DNA of 6,398 bases from Deltaproteobacteria bacterium (lineage in GTDB: Bacteria; Desulfobacterota; Desulfobacteria; Desulfobacterales; ETH-SRB1): the NCBI GenBank assembly GCA_019309665.1, contig JAFDFV010000141.1, forward strand, positions 1 to 6,398, written 5' to 3'. This document shows, in pieces, positions 1-5,501 of the stretch; position 1 is the first letter of the stretch; each line of letters starts with the position of its first letter. Under the pieces are notes generated by a model. That model was not told where the DNA came from, ran no database searches, and worked only from the letters and a program-made list of their open reading frames with translations. Both the position numbers and the translations under genes were made by a program.

Positions 1-1
1 T

Positions 2-148
2 GAAACCTTGAGACAACGGATTGAAAAAATTCAAAATGAGCAAATGCAGAGGCTCATGGAAAAAGGCTATAAGGCCAGGAAAGCAGAGAGCCTTGCCATA
101 ACAAAGGAATTTGAGCCCGGTGATCTGGAGGGATGGGATGAATATTAA
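2..148 (+). CDS. Antitoxin of a MazEF-type toxin-antitoxin pair, C-terminal part only
   Basis: The window opens inside this gene; 48 codons remain before the TAA at 146-148. The visible tail is a charged, probably helical stretch (LRQRIEKIQNEQMQRLMEK) followed by an acidic, aromatic end (EFEPGDLEGWDEY). Such acidic extended tails are how MazE-like antitoxins wrap and block their MazF toxin, so the role is inferred from this tail and from the toxin gene directly downstream. The toxin start codon at 138 lies inside this gene, giving an 11-base overlap that implies translational coupling and an antitoxin-first operon. The DNA-binding N-terminal domain, which would tell AbrB-type MazE from ribbon-helix-helix types, lies outside the window, so the antitoxin class is undetermined. 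The pair would normally repress its own promoter, which is also out of view. Confidence 0.75.
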   Translation, partial: ETLRQRIEKIQNEQMQRLMEKGYKARKAESLAITKEFEPGDLEGWDEY

Positions 149-482
149 GAAGGGGCAAATATATCTTGTCGCCCTGGATCCGGTTGTGGGAAAAGAGATT
201 TCAAAGACCCGCCCGGTCGTTATTGTATCCAATAACAAAAACAACGAATTTTCTGCAACGGTAACCATCTTGCCTGTTACTTCTAAGAATCTCCAGAATA
301 TCTACCCTTTTGAGGTACTTTTACCCAAAGGAACCGGAAAACTTCCAAAGGCCTCAAAGGTTAAGACAGACCAAATCCGCACTCTCGACAAAAGCAGGAT
401 CGTGAAATTAATCGGGACAATAGGAAAGAAAGAGATGAGCAAGATCGAAAAAGCCACAAAAATTCATCTGGCGCTACTTTAG
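138..482 (+). CDS. mazF: MazF/PemK-family mRNA interferase toxin
   Basis: This is a complete 114-residue cytoplasmic endoribonuclease toxin that cleaves mRNA at short specific sequences when its antitoxin is degraded. Family hallmarks run in order: KKGQIYLVALDPVVGKE (residues 4-20), SKTRPVVIVSN (22-32), TVTILPVTS (41-49) and KTDQIRTLDKSRI near residue 85. R25 and T48 fall at the same numbers as the catalytic Arg and Thr of Bacillus subtilis MazF, so the enzyme looks active. The length is typical for the family (about 110-120). I chose the ATG at 138 because GGAGG at 127-131 sits six bases upstream and the protein then begins exactly at the conserved KxGxIY motif. A TTG at 111 in the same frame would add nine residues that are not part of the family. 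The gene overlaps the upstream antitoxin by 11 bases. No terminator is evident after it. The RNA target sequence cannot be read from the protein. Confidence 0.93.
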   Translation: MNIKKGQIYLVALDPVVGKEISKTRPVVIVSNNKNNEFSATVTILPVTSKNLQNIYPFEVLLPKGTGKLPKASKVKTDQIRTLDKSRIVKLIGTIGKKEMSKIEKATKIHLALL

Positions 483-570
483 CGAACCCTAAGGACACGA
501 ACAGAAATAACTTCCTCATTAGAAATTACCATCATAGCATTCTCAAAATAAAATACCCAATAGGAAAATT

Positions 571-2436
571 ATGCAACTGTCAGATCAACAAAGAGATGCT
601 GTAGAATATATCGGGACTCCTGCTCTGGTTGTAGCCGGCGCCGGCTCAGGGAAAACACGTACGTTGACTGCTAAAATTGTTCATCTTATGTCAAACGGCT
701 ATGAGCCTGAGCGCATTCTTGCAATTACATTTACTAATAAGGCTGCCGGTGAGATGAAAAGCCGTCTTGTTCGTATGACAAAAATCCCGTCAAACCGTTT
801 CCCCTGGGTTAGAACATTTCATTCCGCATGTTTTAAAATCTTGAAAAAACATTGCTCTCTGCTTGGATATAACACTCCTCTACAGATCTACGCAGGATAC
901 CAGCAGCAAAAGATACTCAAGGATATTATTGTCGGGAAGTTGAATTTTGACAAAAAGTATGTCCAACCTGTTCTATCTCAGCTTTCCAGAGCAAAAAACT
1001 CCGGCAATCCTTTTGATTATCTTGACAATAAGCTTTACGCTTTCCGTATCAGATTGCTTGATGTTTTTAATCTTTACGAAAAGGAACTGAAATCAAATAA
1101 TGCGGTTGATTTTGATAATATTTTGCTTTTGACACGCAATTTGCTTCGGGATCACAAAAATGTGCGCAAGCAGTACAGAAAAATTTTCCAGTTTATTCTT
1201 GTGGATGAATATCAGGACAGCAATAATCTTCAGGAGGATCTTACAGGGCTGTTGCTTCGAAACGGCAACCTCTTTTGTGTAGGTGATGACTGGCAGGCTA
1301 TTTATTCATTCAGAGGAAGCAATATGAATCATTTCCTGTCGTTTCCTGAAAAGTACAAAGAGGCACGGGTTTTCAGGCTGGAACAGAACTATCGTTCTGC
1401 GGATGAGATTGTTCGGACGGCAAATGATCTGATCGGGCATAACGACTGCAAAATGGAAAAAAAGTGCTTTTCCGACAAGCACGGGGGACTGGTTGAGCTT
1501 TATGATTTTTTCAATGAAAAAGAAGAGGCTGATTGGGTTGCCGGAAAGATCAAATCGCTTCGCGAAATGGGTCTTGCCTATAGTAAAATGGCTGTTTTAT
1601 ATCGGACTAAATTTTGCTCTCTTTCCTTTGAGAAGGCATTCAGATCTTTTGGAATTCCCTACCAAATGTTAGGTGGAAAGGGATTTTTTGAACGTAAAGA
1701 GATTATGGATATAAACTGTTATCTTGCTGCAGCGGTTTTTGAAAAAGATGATGCATCCTTTGAGCGGATTGTAAATATTCCCAAACGTGGGATCGGCCCG
1801 GCCGCTATCAATAAGATCGCTCAGATAAAAACAGGGGAAATGAGCCTTCAGGATGCAGCGCGCAATGCTCTTAGAGAAAAGCTTATGGCTCCCCAAATAT
1901 ATAATTCTCTCAGTGAGGTAATCAGGTTGCTTGATGATATTAAGGACATGAAACCTGATGCTGCAATCAACGCGATATTGTCAAAAGTTAACTATATGGA
2001 TTATATTAAGCATTATTCCAAAGCCAATTCCATGGATTATACCTCAAGAGAGGAGAATATTGACCAGCTTATTTATTCAGCTTCACTGAAAGATACAATT
2101 GTAGAATATCTTGAAGAAGCCGCTCTAATTAAGGAGGACAAAGAAGATGAAGAAGAAGAAGAAGATAAAAAAAGCGGAGTAATTATGTCAACTATACATG
2201 CTTCCAAGGGGCTGGAATACAGGGTGGTTTTTGTGGTTGCATGTGAAGAACAGCTTTTCCCTCACTGGAAAGCCATGGACACAGAAATGGGTCTTTACGA
2301 GGAGCGCCGCCTTATGTACGTAGCGATGACAAGAGCGGAGCACTATTTGTTTTTAAGTCATGCCGGCTACCGAAAGGGACAATCAAACCTCCGAAGCAGA
2401 TTTCTTGACGAGATTGAAGAATCATTAATTGTATGA
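571..2436 (+). CDS. UvrD/Rep/PcrA-family superfamily 1A DNA helicase
   Basis: This is a 621-residue ATP-dependent 3'-5' DNA translocase/helicase, likely acting in repair or in clearing replication forks. All SF1A motifs are present in order: Q motif LSDQQRDAV (residues 3-11), Walker A AGAGSGKT (22-29, K28), Ia ITFTNKAAGEM, Ib TFHSAC, Walker B VDEYQD (211-216), motif III GDDWQAIYSFRG (238-249), motif IV QNYRS (272-276), motif V TIHASKGLEY (541-550) and motif VI YVAMTRAEH (583-591, R588 the likely arginine finger). The enzyme should therefore be active. The protein stops shortly after SRFLDEIEES, so it lacks the C-terminal tail that lets PcrA/UvrD bind RNA polymerase. It is also shorter than Rep (about 673) or PcrA (over 700). 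A run of acidic residues (522-532) precedes motif V. AGGA at 562-565, five bases before the ATG, supports the start. The DDWQ form of motif III is also seen in helicase IV, so I give no symbol. An 88-bp gap separates it from mazF, with no clear promoter. Confidence 0.93.
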   Translation: MQLSDQQRDAVEYIGTPALVVAGAGSGKTRTLTAKIVHLMSNGYEPERILAITFTNKAAGEMKSRLVRMTKIPSNRFPWVRTFHSACFKILKKHCSLLGYNTPLQIYAGYQQQKILKDIIVGKLNFDKKYVQPVLSQLSRAKNSGNPFDYLDNKLYAFRIRLLDVFNLYEKELKSNNAVDFDNILLLTRNLLRDHKNVRKQYRKIFQFILVDEYQDSNNLQEDLTGLLLRNGNLFCVGDDWQAIYSFRGSNMNHFLSFPEKYKEARVFRLEQNYRSADEIVRTANDLIGHNDCKMEKKCFSDKHGGLVELYDFFNEKEEADWVAGKIKSLREMGLAYSKMAVLYRTKFCSLSFEKAFRSFGIPYQMLGGKGFFERKEIMDINCYLAAAVFEKDDASFERIVNIPKRGIGPAAINKIAQIKTGEMSLQDAARNALREKLMAPQIYNSLSEVIRLLDDIKDMKPDAAINAILSKVNYMDYIKHYSKANSMDYTSREENIDQLIYSASLKDTIVEYLEEAALIKEDKEDEEEEEDKKSGVIMSTIHASKGLEYRVVFVVACEEQLFPHWKAMDTEMGLYEERRLMYVAMTRAEHYLFLSHAGYRKGQSNLRSRFLDEIEESLIV

Positions 2437-2439
2437 GTT

Positions 2440-2620
2440 AGGGCTCGGTCAAAAATTACTTGGTAGAATTTGCGCCCAAATTTGCCGTAGATTTAATCAA
2501 TCTGATTGAACAAAACCGCAGGAATAGCGAGCTATTTCGAGGACTTTTGCGAATAAAGATCGGTTAAAGATATGGTGAAGTTGGGATGCAAAAATGTCAA
2601 GTTATTTTTGACCGAGCCCT
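2440..2620. repeat. MITE-like quasi-palindromic intergenic repeat 1
   Basis: The 181-bp segment between the helicase and fumarase genes is an imperfect inverted repeat along its whole length. Its outer 23 bases (2440-2462 and 2598-2620) pair at 22 of 23 positions, beginning AGGGCTCGGTCAAAAAT on each strand. Weaker pairing continues inward for about 30 more bases. The exact centre carries a small palindrome, AATAGC-GA-GCTATT (2523-2536). It encodes no protein and begins three bases after the helicase stop codon. This architecture fits a non-autonomous miniature inverted-repeat element, but I see no clean target-site duplication and cannot count other copies from one window. Transcribed, it would fold into one long hairpin that could act as a terminator or processing site, though no U-tract follows it. 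Confidence 0.72.
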
Positions 2621-2667
2621 TTACCACGGAACGACACAGAGTTTCACTGAAAATTGTAAACAATAAA

Positions 2668-2672
2668 AAAGG
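2668..2672 (+). promoter_or_regulatory. Ribosome binding site deciding the fumarase start
   Basis: AAAGG lies seven bases before the ATG at 2680. It is the only reasonable Shine-Dalgarno match for this gene. The other in-frame ATG, at 2572, is preceded by CGGTTAAAGAT with no purine-rich site and lies inside the hairpin repeat. Confidence 0.5.
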
Positions 2673-2679
2673 TCTTTTA

Positions 2680-4290
2680 ATGGCAGAATTTTCATATCAG
2701 GATATGTTTCCTGTTGGAGATGATTATACGGAATATCGCCTGTTAACTCAGGAGCATGTTGTCACAAAATCCTTTGAAGGCCTGGATATAGTAAAAATTG
2801 ACCCAGAGGGGCTTACTCTTCTTGCCGAGCAGGCGTTTAGAGATATATCCTTTCTGCTGAGGCCGTCACATCTTAAACTGCTGGCAAATATTCTTGATGA
2901 CCCTGAAAGTTCCGATAATGACAGATATGTTGCGGTTGAGATGCTGAAAAATGCGGTTATCTCTGCCGAAGGCGTATTCCCCATGTGCCAGGACACAGGA
3001 ACAGCTATTATAACAGGTAAAAAGGGGCAGCAGGTCTGGACAAACTTTTCCGATGAAGAGTCTTTGTCAAGGGGTGTTTTTAATGCTTATACAAAAAACA
3101 ATCTTCGTTATTCACAATTAGCTCCCTTAACAATGTATGATGAAAAAAATACAGGTTGCAATCTTCCCGCCCAGATTGAACTGTATGCAACACAGGGAGA
3201 TGAATATAATTTTCTTTTTATTGCAAAAGGAGGAGGCTCCGCTAATAAGACTTATCTTTACCAGGAAACAAAAGCTGTTTTGAAACCGGGTGAGCTTATA
3301 ACCTTTATGAAAAGCAAAATAAAGTCGCTGGGCACTTCAGCATGTCCGCCTTATCATCTTGTTTTTGTAGTGGGGGGAACTTCTGCTGAAGCGAACCTGA
3401 AGACAGTGAAACTTGCTTCAGCAGGATATCTTGACAGTCTTCCTTGCGCAGGGAACGAATTTGGGCGGGCATTCAGAGATCATGAACTTGAAGCTGAGTT
3501 GCTTGGTATATCACGAAAACTTGGAATAGGCGCACAATTCGGAGGTAAATATTTTTGTCATGACATAAGGGTGATACGCCTTCCGCGTCACGGAGCATCC
3601 TGCCCAATCGGTCTTGGTGTTAGTTGCAGCGCTGACAGAAACATTAAGGCGAAAATTACAAAAGGAGGAATTTTTCTGGAAAGACTTGAGACTGATCCGG
3701 AAAGATATTTGCCGAAGCCCACCTGCACAGACCATAATACGGTTAATATTGATTTGAATAAATCAATGGATGAGATATGCGGCATTTTAAACGGATATCC
3801 TGTTTCAACGCGCCTCTTGCTTACAGGTAAGCTTGTTGTTGCAAGGGATATAGCCCATGCAAAAATCAAGGAACAAATTGAAACAGGTCAGGGCCTTCCT
3901 GAATATTTCAAGAAACATATTGTTTATTATGCAGGTCCGGCAAAGACTCCTGAAGGCTATCCTTCCGGTTCCTTTGGGCCTACTACATCGGGGCGTATGG
4001 ATTCCTATGTGCCGCTTTTTCAGGAGCATGGGGGTTCTTTGATTATGCTGGCAAAAGGAAACCGTTCCGGAATTGTGACAGAATCCTGTAAAAAACACGG
4101 AGGATTTTATCTTGGCTGTATTGGTGGAACTGCAGCCAGGCTGGGCAAAGAATGTATAACTGATATTGAAACCATTGAGTATCCTGAGCTTGGCATGGAG
4201 GCTGTATTTTTGATTACCGTCAGGAATTTTCCTGCGTTTATAATAATAGATGATAAGGGCAATGATTTTTATCGGGAATTTATTATTTAA
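2680..4290 (+). CDS. fumA: Fumarate hydratase class I, [4Fe-4S] type (FumA/FumB-like)
   Basis: This 536-residue cytoplasmic enzyme interconverts fumarate and L-malate using an oxygen-sensitive [4Fe-4S] cluster. It aligns along nearly its full length with E. coli FumA (548 residues), as I recall that sequence, from the DDTEYYLL-like N-terminus to FPAFIIIDDKGNDF at the end. The cluster cysteines are C103 (in CQDTGTAI), C222 (in ACPPYH) and C316 (in GVSCSADRN), matching FumA C105, C224 and C318. Active-site residues known from the Leishmania class I enzyme are also conserved: D105, H304 (RHGASC), T435 and R439 (TTSGRM), and K459 (AKGNRS). I place the start at 2680 because residues from MAEFSYQDMFP onward match the family. 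The frame stays open upstream to an ATG at 2572, but those 36 codons come largely from the adjacent repeat. Several cysteines (in TGCNLPAQ, YFCHD and LGCIGG) replace the usual Thr, Ala and Ser of FumA. The related L-tartrate dehydratases are two-subunit enzymes, so fumarase is the better call. Confidence 0.96.
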   Translation: MAEFSYQDMFPVGDDYTEYRLLTQEHVVTKSFEGLDIVKIDPEGLTLLAEQAFRDISFLLRPSHLKLLANILDDPESSDNDRYVAVEMLKNAVISAEGVFPMCQDTGTAIITGKKGQQVWTNFSDEESLSRGVFNAYTKNNLRYSQLAPLTMYDEKNTGCNLPAQIELYATQGDEYNFLFIAKGGGSANKTYLYQETKAVLKPGELITFMKSKIKSLGTSACPPYHLVFVVGGTSAEANLKTVKLASAGYLDSLPCAGNEFGRAFRDHELEAELLGISRKLGIGAQFGGKYFCHDIRVIRLPRHGASCPIGLGVSCSADRNIKAKITKGGIFLERLETDPERYLPKPTCTDHNTVNIDLNKSMDEICGILNGYPVSTRLLLTGKLVVARDIAHAKIKEQIETGQGLPEYFKKHIVYYAGPAKTPEGYPSGSFGPTTSGRMDSYVPLFQEHGGSLIMLAKGNRSGIVTESCKKHGGFYLGCIGGTAARLGKECITDIETIEYPELGMEAVFLITVRNFPAFIIIDDKGNDFYREFII

Positions 4291-4396
4291 ATAACATTCA
4301 TTTTTTAAAAGCAACATTTTTCTTTACATACGACTCAAAATAATTTATAGCTATCAGAAATTCAGTTTTATGTTGTATTAACTGGTTGAACGTGAG

Positions 4397-4420
4397 CTTT
4401 ATGTGTAATTATACATAAAG
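4397..4420. promoter_or_regulatory. 24-bp near-perfect palindrome, possible operator or small hairpin
   Basis: The two 12-base halves pair at 11 of 12 positions, with outer arms CTTTATGT and ACATAAAG and an AT-rich centre. It has no spacer, which suits a dimeric regulator site better than a terminator, and no T-run follows. It ends five bases before the hairpin repeat and 262 bases before the PFOR start, which is far for a PFOR operator. It could instead be an earlier insertion scar. Its function is unknown. Confidence 0.4.
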
Positions 4421-4425
4421 TGGAT

Positions 4426-4589
4426 ATATACCTCGAAAGGCCACAAATAACGATTTTTCGCTGGCCCTGAACATCAATAGCGGTGTTGCTCAGGCTTGCA
4501 ATAGCCTGCTATTCCAAGCCTTCGCGCCTTGCTCTTGATGCTCATTGCTCACCGAAAAAAAGCGCAATTTGTGACCTTCCGAGGTATAT
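4426..4589. repeat. MITE-like quasi-palindromic intergenic repeat 2
   Basis: This 164-bp segment is a second long inverted repeat. Its outer 23 bases (4426-4448 and 4567-4589) pair at 21 of 23, starting ATATACCTCG on the left strand. About 30 of the first 38 positions pair. The centre is a strong hairpin (4493-4505 with 4508-4520, 12 of 13 pairing) built around AATAGC-CT-GCTATT. The termini differ completely from those of the repeat upstream of fumarase, but the apex is the same. No transposase gene or clear target duplication is visible. As RNA it would form one long stem that separates fumarase from PFOR transcripts. A non-autonomous mobile element is the likeliest reading; a structured RNA element is the alternative. 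Confidence 0.72.
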
Positions 4590-4626
4590 TTTCAAAAAGC
4601 TAAAGAGTTATAAAAAAATATTTTAT

Positions 4627-4655
4627 TTGCCGGTATTATTTATAGCTCTCATTAT
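4627..4655 (+). promoter_or_regulatory. Weak sigma-70-like promoter candidate for nifJ
   Basis: TTGCCG (4627-4632) and CATTAT (4650-4655) each match the -35 and -10 consensus at four of six positions with a 17-base spacer, in an AT-rich stretch. Transcription would start near 4662 and give a leader of about 20 bases containing the ribosome binding site. A match of this quality arises often by chance in such sequence. Confidence 0.22.
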
Positions 4656-4668
4656 TTTGACATTTAAC

Positions 4669-4675
4669 AAAGGAG
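4669..4675 (+). promoter_or_regulatory. Strong ribosome binding site of nifJ
   Basis: AAAGGAG lies seven bases before the ATG at 4683 and fixes that start. The encoded protein then begins MAKKMKTIDGNTA, which matches the usual PFOR N-terminus. Confidence 0.8.
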
Positions 4676-4682
4676 CGGCGCT

Positions 4683-5501
4683 ATGGCAAAAAAAATGAAA
4701 ACAATTGATGGAAACACAGCAGCAGCCCATGTGGCCTATGCTATGAGTGATGCTGCTGCCATTTATCCCATTACCCCTTCATCAGGAATGGGAGAAATGT
4801 GCGATGAATGGTCGGCCAATGGTCTTAAGAATGTATTCGGACAAACCATGCTGGTTCGACAACTTCAGTCAGAAGCTGGTGCAGCAGCGGCTGTACACGG
4901 AAATCTGGCTGCAGGTGCCCTTACTACAACCTTTACTGCTTCACAGGGTCTTCTTTTGATGATACCAAACATGTATAAGATGTCGGGCGAAGTGCTGCCG
5001 GCAGTTTTTCATGTCACGGCTCGCGCAATTGCAGGACATGCGCTTTCCATCTTTGGGGACCATCAGGATATCATGGCTGTTCGACCGACAGGTTTTTCAC
5101 TCCTGGCATCTGCTTCAGTGCAGGAGGTCATGGATCTGGGACTTGTAACACATCTTGCAGCAGTTGAGGCATCTGTTCCTTTTATTCATTTCTTTGACGG
5201 GTTTCGTACTTCACATGAAATTCAAAAAGTCGAAATGATAGATTACGATGACATGGCAAAATTGGTAAACTGGGACGCAGTTAAGGCGTTTCGCGCCAGA
5301 GCCGTAAGCCCGGAAAGGCCCGAACTAAGAGGAACCGCCCAGAATCCGGACATTTATTTCCAGGGTATAGAAGTGGCCAACCCCTATTATCAAAAGATTC
5401 CTGCTATTGTCAGTCAATGTATGAAAAAGGTTGAGAACCTGACCTCATCATTTCCATGGGTTCTTCCTGTGAAACAATTGAGGAGGTTGTCAATTACCTA
5501 A
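4683..5501 (+). CDS. nifJ: PFOR N-terminal fragment (domain I, pyruvate-binding side)
   Basis: The frame from the true start encodes 272 residues, of which the first 254 are genuine PFOR domain I. The conserved pyruvate/cofactor-site residues are intact and sit at the same numbers as in the Desulfocurvus africanus enzyme: T31 (YPITPSS), E64 (QSEAGA) and R114 (TARA). GALTTTFTASQGLLLMIPNMYK and FFDGFRTSHEIQK are further family signatures. The last 18 residues (SSFPWVLPVKQLRRLSIT) are out-of-frame translation after the lesion, ending at TAA 5499-5501. Alone this domain cannot catalyse the reaction, since it lacks the thiamine diphosphate and Fe-S domains. Two-component splitting at this point is not a known PFOR arrangement, as far as I recall. 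Confidence 0.8.
   Translation: MAKKMKTIDGNTAAAHVAYAMSDAAAIYPITPSSGMGEMCDEWSANGLKNVFGQTMLVRQLQSEAGAAAAVHGNLAAGALTTTFTASQGLLLMIPNMYKMSGEVLPAVFHVTARAIAGHALSIFGDHQDIMAVRPTGFSLLASASVQEVMDLGLVTHLAAVEASVPFIHFFDGFRTSHEIQKVEMIDYDDMAKLVNWDAVKAFRARAVSPERPELRGTAQNPDIYFQGIEVANPYYQKIPAIVSQCMKKVENLTSSFPWVLPVKQLRRLSIT

Larger units (their letters stand above)
4291..4682. other. Gene-free, repeat-bearing gap between fumA and nifJ
   Basis: These 392 bases hold no credible gene. The first part (4291-4396) is AT-rich with no strong hairpin-plus-T-tract terminator for fumarase. Then come a 24-bp palindrome (4397-4420), a hairpin repeat (4426-4589) and a 93-base leader to the PFOR start, which holds a weak promoter candidate and a good ribosome binding site. 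A GTG-started frame (4483-4698) crosses the repeat but is judged spurious. Confidence 0.7.

Noticed and set aside
483..570. Gap between mazF and the helicase, searched for a terminator or promoter
   Set aside because: I found no stable inverted repeat and no paired -35/-10 boxes; only the helicase ribosome binding site is supportable.
4283..4294. Perfect 12-bp palindrome TTATTTAAATAA over the fumarase stop
   Set aside because: It contains only A and T, is too weak to terminate transcription and is expected by chance in such AT-rich sequence.
3805..4317. 170-residue open frame on the minus strand opposite fumarase
   Set aside because: It lies antisense to strongly conserved fumarase coding sequence, has no recognisable motif and is explained as a shadow frame.
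4657..4662. Perfect TTGACA hexamer upstream of nifJ
   Set aside because: It lies only 20 bases before the start codon, so a matching -10 box would fall on the ATG and no leader with the ribosome binding site would remain.
4483..4698. GTG-started 71-residue frame upstream of and overlapping the nifJ start
   Set aside because: Its first half is translated hairpin repeat and its second half is AT-rich leader giving a chance hydrophobic stretch. It has no ribosome binding site, no family resemblance, and it overlaps the well-supported PFOR start.
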